Shown piece after piece: positions 7,946 through 16,339 of a DNA stretch of 64,000 nt. The notes under the pieces are model-generated. The model was not told where the DNA came from. It worked only from the letters and a program-made list of their open reading frames with translations, and ran no database searches. This DNA comes from Gp7-AA6 sp036001245 (GTDB lineage: Bacteria; Acidobacteriota; Thermoanaerobaculia; UBA5066; Gp7-AA6), in assembly GCA_036001245.1 (NCBI GenBank), contig DASYUL010000128.1, positions 15,918 to 79,917 of the forward strand. Reading direction: 5' to 3'. Numbering within the stretch: position 1 is the first letter of the stretch; each line of letters opens with the position of its first letter. The translations under genes were made by a program, and so were the position numbers.

Positions 7946-8890
7946 CTACTCCTCGGGCGCGCCTCCCGCGCGCGCCAACTGGTCCATCTTGACCGAGCCG
8001 GCCTTGAAGTTGCGCGCTGAGGCGAGCATTTTCGAGACGGTCGCATCGAAGGTCGGCGAGCCGCCCTTCTGGAAACGCAGCGGGTTGACTCGGGCGACGA
8101 CGAAAGCCCGCAGGTAGGGGCTCTGGAGGCCACGCTCTTTCAGCGCTGAGACGGCTTCGGTGACCGCGCGGTCGAGCTCCAGGATCTTCTGCGCGCGCTC
8201 CTTCCGGCGCTCGAGGGCCTTCGGCAGCGGCGAATCGAAGAACCCGTCGACCTTTTTCAGGACCGGATGATACGCGCCGCCCGAGAAGCGCCCGTTCTCC
8301 TCGTAGCAGAGACCGAGCGTCAAGAACGCGGGCTCCTCGAACTCGAGGGCGTAGTCCGTCTCGGCCGCCTCAGGGTTCTTTTCGGCGAGGTCGCGCGCCA
8401 TGCGGACCGTCTCGAGCGCTTTCTCGCGGAGGTTGTGCGCTTTCTCCGTGTTCAACGCGAGGATCTTGTAGGCGAGGTCGGGATCGGGCAGCACGAGCGC
8501 CGTCACGGACTTTCCCCCGAGCGCGCGGAGCGCCGTGAGCCGGTGGTGGCCGTTCGGAGTCCAGTAGGTCCCGTCCGGCGTGCGGACCGTGATGATCGGA
8601 TCGAGGAAACGGTCGAGCCGGTCGATTACGGCCGCGAGACGGCCGACATGGGCGGGGGAGACGTCCCGCTGGAACGGCGTCGGGGCGACCTTGTCGATCG
8701 GGAGGCCGGCGAGCACCTGCCACCGCCCGCCGAGCGGATCGCGGAAGACGCCGAGAACCGAACCGCCGTCCGCCTCGATCTCCGAAACGAGCTCCGCGAC
8801 CTCGGCGGGCGCCTCGCCGGAGGCGAGCTCCCTCGCGGCAAGTCCCCGCGAGGCAGGTTCCGCGCTCTTCTTCTTCCTCCGCGGCGGCAT
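7946..8890 (-). CDS. ParB-like nuclease-domain protein
   Basis: A 314-residue protein with a ParB/Srx-type N-terminal domain at about residues 60-140: IDKVAPTPFQRDVSPAHV, then FLDPIITVRTPDG and the GHHRLTALRALGG motif corresponding to the GERR/GHHR nucleotide-binding box. The N-terminus is very basic (PPRRKKKS), and the C-terminal half is helical without the helix-turn-helix of chromosomal ParB. A true parAB pair is encoded at 34-36 kb, so this is a second, divergent ParB-domain protein, possibly regulatory or CTP-dependent. It heads a four-gene minus-strand operon and is transcribed divergently from the gene at 8924. Confidence 0.75.
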   Translation of the reverse strand: MPPRRKKKSAEPASRGLAARELASGEAPAEVAELVSEIEADGGSVLGVFRDPLGGRWQVLAGLPIDKVAPTPFQRDVSPAHVGRLAAVIDRLDRFLDPIITVRTPDGTYWTPNGHHRLTALRALGGKSVTALVLPDPDLAYKILALNTEKAHNLREKALETVRMARDLAEKNPEAAETDYALEFEEPAFLTLGLCYEENGRFSGGAYHPVLKKVDGFFDSPLPKALERRKERAQKILELDRAVTEAVSALKERGLQSPYLRAFVVARVNPLRFQKGGSPTFDATVSKMLASARNFKAGSVKMDQLARAGGAPEE

Positions 8891-8909
8891 CGCAGCGCTC
8901 CGGCCGACC

Positions 8910-8915
8910 TATATT
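8910..8915 (+). promoter_or_regulatory. TATATT -10 box, eight bases before an ATG
   Basis: TATATT matches the sigma-70 -10 consensus in five of six positions and lies only eight bases before the ATG at 8924. Transcription would start at or next to the start codon, and no ribosome-binding site is present, so a leaderless mRNA is inferred. No clear -35 box was identified. Confidence 0.5.
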
Positions 8916-8923
8916 GTCACGCG

Positions 8924-9907
8924 ATGACTTCCGGAAAGTGGCCGATCGAATTCCGCCACGTGCTCGAGGCGCGGCGGCGAATCCGTCCCTACATTCCGCC
9001 CACGCCGCTCCGGCGGTACGCCGCGCTCGACGAGGCCCTCGGGGACGGAGTGCGCGTCTGGGTCAAGCACGAGAACCACAACCCCACGAATTCCTTCAAG
9101 GCGCGCAACGCGATGTCGGTCCTCACCGCCCTTCCCGACGCCGTGCGGAAGAGGGGCATCCTCGGGGCCTCCCGCGGCAACTGGGGACAGGGGCTCGCGT
9201 GGGCGGGATCGCTCCTGGGAGCGCCCGTCGTCGTGTGCGTTCCGGTCGGAAACAACCCGGAGAAGAACGAGGCAATGCGCGGCTTCGGCGCAGATCTCGT
9301 CGAGGAGGGCCGCGACTACGACGAGTCGGTCCAGGTTGCGCTCCGCATCCTCCGCGAGCGCGGGCTCACGATGGTCCACGCGACGAACGAGCCGCTCGTT
9401 GTCGCGGGCGCGGCGACGTTGACGCTCGAAGTCCTCGATGAGCGGCCGGAAATCGAGGCGATCGTGGTCGCCGTGGGCGGCGGATCGCAGGCGGTCGGCG
9501 CGATGACGGTCGCCCGCGCCATCGCGCCAGCCGTGAAGGTCTACGGCGTGCAGGCCGAGCGCGCCTCGGCGATCCACGACTCGTGGCACGCCGGCCGCGT
9601 GGTCGTCCGCGACTCCGCGGACACGTTCGCCGACGGCCTCGCGACCCGGCAGCCGTACGACGGGACTTTCCCCGCTCTTCAGCAGGGCCTGTCCGGATTC
9701 GTGACCGTGAGCGAAGCGGTGATCGCGGAGGCAGTCCGGCTCCTCCTCTCGACGACCCACAACCTCGCGGAAGGCGCCGGCGCGGCGGGGGTCGCCGGCG
9801 TCCGGCGTCTCGCGGGGGAGCTCGCGGGAAGAGACGTCGCGGTGATCCTCTCGGGCGGAAACATGGACGCGGCTACTCTCCGGAGGGTGATGACCCGCGA
9901 GTTGTGA
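8924..9907 (+). CDS. Threonine dehydratase-like PLP enzyme
   Basis: A 327-residue fold-type II PLP enzyme of the serine/threonine dehydratase group. The PLP lysine is Lys59 in NPTNSFKARNAM, the substrate loop is ASRGNWGQGLAWAG, and the phosphate-binding glycine loop is VAVGGGSQAVGAM. The C-terminus VILSGGNMDAATLRRV is typical. It lacks the ACT regulatory domain of biosynthetic IlvA, so it resembles the catabolic or ectoine/threo-hydroxyaspartate-type enzymes; the exact substrate is open. The ATG at 8924 is chosen because homology begins there and a TATATT box lies just upstream; a longer open frame upstream is antisense to the ParB-like gene. Confidence 0.88.
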   Translation: MTSGKWPIEFRHVLEARRRIRPYIPPTPLRRYAALDEALGDGVRVWVKHENHNPTNSFKARNAMSVLTALPDAVRKRGILGASRGNWGQGLAWAGSLLGAPVVVCVPVGNNPEKNEAMRGFGADLVEEGRDYDESVQVALRILRERGLTMVHATNEPLVVAGAATLTLEVLDERPEIEAIVVAVGGGSQAVGAMTVARAIAPAVKVYGVQAERASAIHDSWHAGRVVVRDSADTFADGLATRQPYDGTFPALQQGLSGFVTVSEAVIAEAVRLLLSTTHNLAEGAGAAGVAGVRRLAGELAGRDVAVILSGGNMDAATLRRVMTREL

Positions 9908-9973
9908 GAACCGAGCGGCCGCCGTGGCGGAAAAGCTCACCGCGGTCGTCACCCGCCGCAGTTCACCTGACCC

Positions 9974-12205
9974 CTACCAGACGATGAGCCCGTCCTTCGC
10001 CTGTCGCTCGAAGAATCGCTCGACGAGCTCGGGCGTGACGTCTCCGTAGTACCAGCTCCCCGCGGACATTCCCTCCGCCTGGACGCGACGCGCGATCTCC
10101 GCCGCGTTCCGTTTTCCGTCGATCCAGTTCATCGCGGCGAACTGCATGATCGGGGTCAGTTTCCTCTCCTCGGCGGCAGGGGCCGCGGCGCGCTTGCCCC
10201 CCTTTGGAGGCGCCATCGCGAGCGCGTCCCGCTCCTCACGCCGCCGGCGCTCCTCCTCGGCTCGCCGGTCTCGCACCTTCTGCTGAAGGTCCAGCCACTC
10301 GGCGAGTGTCGCGACCGCGCGCTTCGGGACGCGTTTGGAGAGTCGCTGTTCCGCCGCGCCCGGGAGGTCGCCGGGGGCGCGCCCGCCGGAAACCTCCTGG
10401 AAGGTCGCCAGGAGGAGCGCCTGCAGCTCGCGGGCCGCCTGGTCGAGCGCCGCGACCCGCGGTGAGAGCGTTTCCTCCGGCACCGGACCGAGCGCGGTCG
10501 CCGACCGGACGGATGCGGTCTCCTTCTCGAGCGAAACCGCGAGAAGGTTCGCCGCGGCGCGGTAGTCCTCGTCGCGAGGCGGCCTCGAAGACCCGATGCG
10601 CGCAGCCCCGGTCGCGAAGTCGCGCCCGAGGCGCGCGAGCCCGCGGCCGGTGACGTGCGAGGCGACCTGCGCCGCTTCCGGAGCGCCGGCGTTGGCGAGC
10701 CAGAGCGCGGTGGCGGCGACGATGAACGCGTTTCGCTTCAATTGAGTCGAGTCCACCTGCCAGAGGTCGTCGCCCGAAGAGTGGATGTACTCGTCCGGCC
10801 AGTTCGTGAGCGTCGTCCCCGGCACGCCGACCCACGAGTCGTTGAAGACCATGTGGTCCGTGTTCGAGAAGTAGGGCACCGCGCGCGCGTGGTAAGGCTC
10901 GCGGCTCCCGAGGTGGGAAAAGACCGGTTTCGTGAACGGCACGCCGGGCGGGATCGACTGGGCCTGAAATGCCGGCAGGTACCCTGTGTTGCCGGCGACG
11001 ACTGTGTCGAGAATGCTCTCCTCGACGTCCGCGAGAAACGAGGGCCGAACCCACGGCGTGCGGGCCATGTGCTGGACGCGTCCCCCGAAAGACTGGCGCG
11101 CGCCGACCATGTCCTGGTTCAGATCGGCGAGGATCTTCTTCTCCTCGCCGGGGTGATCCGCGAAGTACCGGTACTCGGAGTGGATCTCGTCCGCCCACCA
11201 GAACCGGATCCCGCGGCGCGGGCGCGGGAGCTTTCCCTCCGACACGAGACGCACGAGCGTGCGGCCGATCTCGAGGATGTTCGCGACGCCGGACTGATCG
11301 TCGTTCGCCGAGAACTTCGTCTCCTGGAGGTGCGCGGTGAGAACGATCTCCGGAAGAGTGGCATCGGCCCCGCGCAGACGAGCCTCGACCATCGCGGTCT
11401 TCCTCTCGGGCGCGACGATCGAGTCGACGACGATGCGCGCGCGGAGCTTCCCCGGCACGGCCGCCGTGTTCTCCGCGAAGATCCGCCGCGCGGCTTCCCC
11501 GCGGAGACGGTCGGAGAGCGCCTTGCCCTCCCGCGCCGAGAGGATGAAAGCAAACGTCGTCTTTTCCCCCCGGGGGCCGTCCTTCTCCGGAACGTGCTGC
11601 CACGCGATCTGGTCGGGAAAGTCGGCGAGCGCGTTCAGGCGCGTGGACGACCACGAGAGGATCCCCGCGGCGCCGCGCTTCCAGACGGCCTGCTGCATGA
11701 CGGTGACCGGGCTGCCGTAGGCGAGCACGATCTTTCCTCGCACATCCTTGCCCTGGTAGTCCGCCGCGGCGTCGCCGGCTCCGACGTCCACGAGCTCCGC
11801 GCTGACGTTTGCCGGCCGGGAGTAGTCCGCGATGGACGTCGCGACCTCGGCGAAGGATCCGAGCTTTGTTTCCTTCGCGCCGGCGCCTTCCCCCTCGAGG
11901 AGCCAGGCCTCCGCGCTCCGACACGTCCACGGGATCGAGTCGGCCACCTGGTCGATCCACTTCACGTCCTCGAGCCCCGCCTCCTTCGCGCGTTCCATCA
12001 CGTAGCGCGCGACCGCGAAGAACCCCTCGGATGCCGAGATCTTGTGCCACTGCGTCGTGATGCGCATCGTCTCGAACGCGCGGTCGCCGGAGAGCTCGTT
12101 GACGAGCAGGCGTTCGGTCTTCTCGTCGACGAACGGCGACGTCTGCCCGGCGGCGGAGCCGGCCACGAAAGAGAGCAGCGAAACCGCGAGCAGGGCGCGT
12201 CTCAT
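9974..12205 (-). CDS. Secreted M28-family zinc metallopeptidase with PA domain
   Basis: A large (about 743-residue) exported peptidase. The ATG at 12205 is preferred because GGAGG lies five bases before it and it opens a signal peptide (LLAVSLLSFVAGSAAG); another ATG is four codons upstream. A PA-like insert (VDVGAGDAAADYQGKDVRGK) precedes an M28 catalytic region with the zinc-ligand motifs TAHLQE, NDDQSG, ADEIHSEYRYF, NQDMVGA and SNTDHMVF. The C-terminal 200 residues are helical and charged (QQKVRDRRAEEERRRREER) and end in a compact segment of unknown role. It probably acts as an aminopeptidase in the periplasm or outside the cell. Confidence 0.88.
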   Translation of the reverse strand: MRRALLAVSLLSFVAGSAAGQTSPFVDEKTERLLVNELSGDRAFETMRITTQWHKISASEGFFAVARYVMERAKEAGLEDVKWIDQVADSIPWTCRSAEAWLLEGEGAGAKETKLGSFAEVATSIADYSRPANVSAELVDVGAGDAAADYQGKDVRGKIVLAYGSPVTVMQQAVWKRGAAGILSWSSTRLNALADFPDQIAWQHVPEKDGPRGEKTTFAFILSAREGKALSDRLRGEAARRIFAENTAAVPGKLRARIVVDSIVAPERKTAMVEARLRGADATLPEIVLTAHLQETKFSANDDQSGVANILEIGRTLVRLVSEGKLPRPRRGIRFWWADEIHSEYRYFADHPGEEKKILADLNQDMVGARQSFGGRVQHMARTPWVRPSFLADVEESILDTVVAGNTGYLPAFQAQSIPPGVPFTKPVFSHLGSREPYHARAVPYFSNTDHMVFNDSWVGVPGTTLTNWPDEYIHSSGDDLWQVDSTQLKRNAFIVAATALWLANAGAPEAAQVASHVTGRGLARLGRDFATGAARIGSSRPPRDEDYRAAANLLAVSLEKETASVRSATALGPVPEETLSPRVAALDQAARELQALLLATFQEVSGGRAPGDLPGAAEQRLSKRVPKRAVATLAEWLDLQQKVRDRRAEEERRRREERDALAMAPPKGGKRAAAPAAEERKLTPIMQFAAMNWIDGKRNAAEIARRVQAEGMSAGSWYYGDVTPELVERFFERQAKDGLIVW

Positions 12206-12225
12206 GCGGGCCTCCATCGGATGCG

Positions 12226-12316
12226 GAGTCAGGTCTTCACGAGCTGCCGGAACACTGATATCGCCTCAGCGGTCTTGCCGCTTTGCTTGCAAAGTGGCAA
12301 GTGGAGACCTGACCCC
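12226..12316. repeat. REP-like palindromic element
   Basis: A 91-bp intergenic element bounded by imperfect inverted repeats, GAGTCAGGTCTTCAC (12226-12240) and GTGGAGACCTGACCCC (12301-12316). Inside is a strong hairpin, TTGCCGCTTTGC-TT-GCAAAGTGGCAA (12275-12300), 12 pairs with one G-U. It lies between two minus-strand genes. The phrase ACCTGACCCC also appears at 9965, just after the peptidase stop. It may stabilise or end the upstream transcript, but there is no U-tract. Confidence 0.55.
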
Positions 12317-12326
12317 TTACATCGTC

Positions 12327-14189
12327 TCAGTCTAACGTCACGATCACGAGCGTGCGGTCATCGTCCGGAGGCGCGCCGCCCGTGTGGGCATCGATCTCGG
12401 AGAGGATCGCGTCGCGAAGCGCCTCGGGAGAGGAGCCGGACTCCCGCGCGAGGATCGCTTCGAAACGCTCGAAGCCGAACGGCTCGCCCGCGGGGCTCAC
12501 GCACTCGACGAGTCCGTCCGTCAGGAGCACGACGCGGTCCCCGGCCTCGAACTCCCACGGTCGCGTCGGAAACTCCGACCGCCCCGACGCTCCTAGGGGA
12601 AAGGAGGGGAGCGATAGGCTCTCGACTTTTCCCTTCGAGATCCGGTACGGCGCGAGCTGGCCCGCGTTGGTGAGCTCGCCCCGTCGGGTGCGGCCGTCGT
12701 ATACGAGGAGCGCGAGCGTCATGTAGTTGCGCGAGTCCGTCGAGCGGTGAATGAGGTCGTTCAGACGGGCGAACAGGGGAGCGCCGGTCAACCCGGTCTC
12801 GATCAGCGTCGCGAGCGCCGCCTTTGCCATGGCGACGAGGAGGCCGGTCGGCAGGCCATGCCCCGAGACGTCGCCGATCACGATCGCCGAGCGGCCGTCG
12901 GGGACCGACAGGTAGTCGTAGTAATCGCCCCCGATCTCGGCGACCGACTCGACGTGCGCGAGCACGCCCGCGCCGTCGAGCTTCGCCGACGCCGGAGGAA
13001 GGAGCTTCTGCTGGATCGTTCGCGCGACCGCGATCTCCCCCTCGAGTCGCTCCTTCCGCGCGGTCTCGACGAGGAGCTTCTGGATCGAGTCGGCCATGCC
13101 GTCGAAGGATCGGGCGAGGTCGCCGATCTGGTCGCGCGACTTCGTGTTGACGCGGACGGAGAAATCGCCGCGCGCGATTCCCTCGGCCGCCCGGCTCATG
13201 CGGTTGACGTTGCGCGTGATCGTCGCGACGAGAGCGAACGCCAGCGCGAGAGCGATCAGGTAGACGAAGAGGAGGGCGGTTCCGAGCCCCACCGTCAAAC
13301 CCAAGAAAATCCTCGAGACGCCCGGTATGCCCTGGGCGAAGAGCTGCTCGAAGACGACCCGGGGCGAGGTCGTCGCGACGAGCACGACGGTGTTCGCGTC
13401 ACCTTCGGGGTCGAGCATCGCGACCGCGCGTTCGAGGTACACCGCGGCGATCCACTCGCCTCCTTTCGTGGGGGCGGGCAGGCTCGAGGGCCGGACCGAT
13501 CCCACCGTTTTCTTCGGGCGCTTCGCCGGCTCCTTGAAGTCGATCTCGAAGCGCGGCCCCCGGCCGCTCGACGCCCGGCCGGCTTCCACCCGCACGGTGT
13601 AGCCGGTCCGGTCTGCCAGAGCGTGCAGCCAACGGCCGGCGGGTTCGTTCAGGTGGAGGAGCCGCACGATCGGGCTCGCCGGATCTCCCTCGCGGGTTGC
13701 GATCCAGACCTCATGCCCGCGGATCAGGGGCTTCGGGCGATCGAGGTTCGCGACCCAGGGAACCGGGGCGCCCTCCTTGAGCCAGGGGACGTCCGAGGCC
13801 GCGACCTTTCCATCCCGCACCTTGACCGCCGGCAGCCCGCTGCTTGCGGCCTCCGCAAGCGCGGTCGTTTCGTGCCACATGCGCGTCGCCACGAACTGGT
13901 GCGCGACGAGGTAGGCGGAAACGAATAGGAGCATCGCGAGTAGCGGAATCGGGACGATCCCGATCAGGAAGTACGAGAACGCGAGGCGCAGGCTCAAACG
14001 GCGGACGATCAGGCGGAACCCCGCCCGGATCGCGCGGAAGGCGAGGACGGTGCACGCGGCGATCGCGACGATATAGGCGAGAACGCCGAGGAAGCCGAGC
14101 CGGTCGGCCGAGCCGCCGTCGATGACGAGGAGAACGATCGCGACCGCGAAGGCCACGAGGAATCTCTTCGTCGATTTCGTGAGGGTCAC
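12327..14189 (-). CDS. Membrane-bound RsbU/SpoIIE-type PP2C phosphatase with HAMP domain
   Basis: A 620-residue sensor phosphatase. Hydrophobic spans occur at about residues 8-55 (two helices), 70-95 and 290-320; the region between 95 and 290 is an extracytoplasmic sensor. A HAMP linker follows (ITRNVNRMSRAAEGIARGDF), a short coiled coil, then a SpoIIE-type PP2C domain with the metal-binding motifs GGDYYDY, VIGDVSGHGLPTGLL, LTNAGQLAPY and VLLTDGLVE, ending PDDDRTLVIV. Such enzymes dephosphorylate anti-sigma-factor antagonists in partner-switching pathways. No partner STAS or anti-sigma gene is adjacent, so its target lies elsewhere. Confidence 0.92.
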   Translation of the reverse strand: MTLTKSTKRFLVAFAVAIVLLVIDGGSADRLGFLGVLAYIVAIAACTVLAFRAIRAGFRLIVRRLSLRLAFSYFLIGIVPIPLLAMLLFVSAYLVAHQFVATRMWHETTALAEAASSGLPAVKVRDGKVAASDVPWLKEGAPVPWVANLDRPKPLIRGHEVWIATREGDPASPIVRLLHLNEPAGRWLHALADRTGYTVRVEAGRASSGRGPRFEIDFKEPAKRPKKTVGSVRPSSLPAPTKGGEWIAAVYLERAVAMLDPEGDANTVVLVATTSPRVVFEQLFAQGIPGVSRIFLGLTVGLGTALLFVYLIALALAFALVATITRNVNRMSRAAEGIARGDFSVRVNTKSRDQIGDLARSFDGMADSIQKLLVETARKERLEGEIAVARTIQQKLLPPASAKLDGAGVLAHVESVAEIGGDYYDYLSVPDGRSAIVIGDVSGHGLPTGLLVAMAKAALATLIETGLTGAPLFARLNDLIHRSTDSRNYMTLALLVYDGRTRRGELTNAGQLAPYRISKGKVESLSLPSFPLGASGRSEFPTRPWEFEAGDRVVLLTDGLVECVSPAGEPFGFERFEAILARESGSSPEALRDAILSEIDAHTGGAPPDDDRTLVIVTLD

Positions 14190-14220
14190 GCGGGGCGAAG
14201 AATATTGCGCTTTCGATCTT

Positions 14221-14250
14221 CGGCTGACGGCTTACGGCTCACGGTTCACG
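14221..14250. repeat. Four tandem 7-bp repeats (CGGCTGA-type)
   Basis: Four consecutive heptamers, CGGCTGA CGGCTTA CGGCTCA CGGTTCA, fill most of the 67-bp space between two divergent genes. They belong to the same degenerate family as the arrays at 20197, 25627 and 35927. The array lies just upstream of the TAAAAT box of the following gene. Confidence 0.7.
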
Positions 14251-14256
14251 ATTAAA

Positions 14257-14769
14257 ATGCGACGGGTGAGGTTCTTCCGGCATTCGGCGCTCCTGCTTCC
14301 GTCGGCCTTCCTCCTCGGCGTCCTCCTCTTCCTGCTGACGCACGGCCGCGAGGATCCCGGATTCGCGGCGTATCCCTTCTTCGAGCAGTGGGGCGGGACC
14401 GGCAGCACGACCCCCGAGTTCCGATTCCTCGAGCAGTCGCTCGTTTTCTTTCTGCCGCTCTACCTGGTGACGCTCCTCTTCGTCCTGCTGCTCGCCGTCG
14501 CCGAGAACGCGCTCTACGGTCCGCGCCGCTCCGTCGCGCGCTCGGCATTCGACCGTGCTTTTCGAAAGGTTTTTCCGGCGCTCTACCTGATCACGGTCGC
14601 GGCCCTCGTGCTCGCCGGCGACCGGCTCGCGCGCGCCTACGCCCCGGGCGCGCTCGTGGGGCCGGTGCTGGTCGCTCTGACGCCCTTTGGGGCGGCTCTG
14701 TTCGCGCTCGTGCCGGCGCTCATCCTGGCCGCTCCGGCGGCCGCGATCATGCGTCTGGAGCGCGCGTGA
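14257..14769 (+). CDS. Small integral membrane protein of unknown function
   Basis: I do not recognise this protein of about 170 residues. It has four hydrophobic spans (about residues 10-27, 63-85, 107-125 and 132-165) separated by short basic or acidic loops, with no catalytic motif. The ATG at 14257 has no ribosome site. A GTG three codons later (14266) lies exactly seven bases after a TAAAAT box, so the real start may be that GTG on a leaderless message. Its stop overlaps the guaA start (GTGA), so it is co-translated with GMP synthase; the linkage gives no functional clue. Confidence 0.75.
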   Translation: MRRVRFFRHSALLLPSAFLLGVLLFLLTHGREDPGFAAYPFFEQWGGTGSTTPEFRFLEQSLVFFLPLYLVTLLFVLLLAVAENALYGPRRSVARSAFDRAFRKVFPALYLITVAALVLAGDRLARAYAPGALVGPVLVALTPFGAALFALVPALILAAPAAAIMRLERA

Positions 14770-16325
14770 GCGCGCCCCCCCGGGGGTGGAAGGGCCGCTC
14801 GATCGTCGTCCTCGACTTCGGCGGCCAGTACACGCAGTTGATCGCGCGGCGCGTCCGCGACGCGCGCGTCTTCTCGGTCGTCCTGCCTCCCGACGAGACC
14901 GAAGAAGGAATCCGGCGGTGGGATCCGGCCGGGATCATCCTCTCCGGCGGTCCGCAGAGCGTCTACGAGGAGGGAGCCCCGCTTCCGAAGGCCGACCCCC
15001 GGGCGTTCGGCGTGCCGGTTCTCGGGCTCTGCTACGGCATGCAGTGGATGGCGCACGAGCTCGGCGGCGAGGTGAAGCCGTCGAACGGGCGCGGCGAGTT
15101 CGGTCGGGCGACGGCGCGCCTCTCGACCGACTCCGAGCTCTTCGCCGGGCTCGAGCCGGAGCAGATCGTCTGGATGAGCCACGGCGATTCGGTAGCCAAG
15201 CCGCCGCCGGGATTCCGGGTGACCGGATCGACGGCGGCGACGCCGGTCGCGGCGATCGAGGACCCGGAGCGCCGGCTCTACGGGATCCAGTTCCATCCGG
15301 AGGTCCGCCACACCGAGCACGGCTCCGCGATCCTCGAGAACTTCCTCTTCCGCGCCTGCGGCTTGCGACCGGACTGGACGATGGAGTCCTTCCGGCACGA
15401 GAAGGTCGAAGCGATCCGGCGCCAGGCGCCGACGGGCGCCGTCATCTGCGCGCTTTCCGGCGGCGTGGACTCCGCGGTGACCGCGCTCCTCCTTCGCGAG
15501 GCGATCGGTGACCGGGTGCACCCCATCCTCGTTGATCACGGCCTCATGCGCGCGCACGAGAAGCAGCAGGTCGAGGAGGCGTTCGGACGGCTCGGTCTCG
15601 CCGTCGCCTCCGTCGACGCGTCCGACCTCTTCCTGTCGCGGCTCGAGGGCGTCGAAGATCCGGAGGAGAAGCGGCGGATCATCGGGCGGACTTTCATCGA
15701 GGTTTTCGAGCGGGAAGCGCGGGGCATTCCGGACGCGCGCTACCTCGCGCAGGGCACGCTCTATCCCGACGTGATCGAGTCGGTCTCGATCAAGGGACCC
15801 TCCGCGGTGATCAAGACGCACCACAACGTGGGCGGCCTGCCGGAGAAGCTCGGGTTGGAGCTCATCGAGCCGGTCCGCGAGCTCTTCAAGGACGAGGTGC
15901 GCCGTCTCGGCGCGGAGCTCGGTCTGCCACAGGAGTTTCTCTCTCGCCACCCATTCCCCGGTCCCGGCCTCGCGGTTCGGATCCCCGGCGCCGTGACGCG
16001 GGAGAAGGTCGCGCTCCTCCAGAAGGCCGACGAGATCGTGCTCGACGAGATCCGGAAGGCGGGCCTCTACGACGCGATCTCGCAGGCGTTCGCGGTGCTG
16101 CTGCCGGTCAAGTCCGTCGGCGTGATGGGCGACAGCCGCACGCACGACTTCGTTCTCGCCGTGCGCGCCGTGCAGACGACCGACTTCATGACCGCCGACT
16201 GGTTCCGGATGCCGCACGAGGTCCTCGAGGCGATCTCGCGCCGCGTCGTGGGAACGGTGCGCGGCATCAACCGCGTCGTGTACGACGTGACGTCGAAGCC
16301 TCCCGCGACGATCGAGTGGGAGTAA
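14766..16325 (+). CDS. guaA: GMP synthase (glutamine-hydrolysing)
   Basis: A 519-residue GMP synthase that converts XMP to GMP using glutamine and ATP in the cytoplasm. The N-terminal class I amidotransferase domain has GLCYGMQW with the catalytic Cys89 and GIQFHPEVRH with the His/Glu pair. The ATP-pyrophosphatase P-loop is ALSGGVDSAV, followed by VDHGLMR and the C-terminal dimerisation domain with RHPFPGPGLAVR and the final KPPATIEWE, which is diagnostic for GuaA. The GTG at 14766 overlaps the stop of the upstream membrane protein. Full length and all motifs intact. Confidence 0.97.
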   Translation: MSAPPRGWKGRSIVVLDFGGQYTQLIARRVRDARVFSVVLPPDETEEGIRRWDPAGIILSGGPQSVYEEGAPLPKADPRAFGVPVLGLCYGMQWMAHELGGEVKPSNGRGEFGRATARLSTDSELFAGLEPEQIVWMSHGDSVAKPPPGFRVTGSTAATPVAAIEDPERRLYGIQFHPEVRHTEHGSAILENFLFRACGLRPDWTMESFRHEKVEAIRRQAPTGAVICALSGGVDSAVTALLLREAIGDRVHPILVDHGLMRAHEKQQVEEAFGRLGLAVASVDASDLFLSRLEGVEDPEEKRRIIGRTFIEVFEREARGIPDARYLAQGTLYPDVIESVSIKGPSAVIKTHHNVGGLPEKLGLELIEPVRELFKDEVRRLGAELGLPQEFLSRHPFPGPGLAVRIPGAVTREKVALLQKADEIVLDEIRKAGLYDAISQAFAVLLPVKSVGVMGDSRTHDFVLAVRAVQTTDFMTADWFRMPHEVLEAISRRVVGTVRGINRVVYDVTSKPPATIEWE

Positions 16326-16339
16326 CGGCACCCGGCCAG

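Noticed and set aside
9583..9987. Arginine-rich open frames inside and opposite real genes
   Set aside because: The high GC content leaves long open frames on all strands; they have atypical composition, no motifs, and coincide with clearly coding genes.
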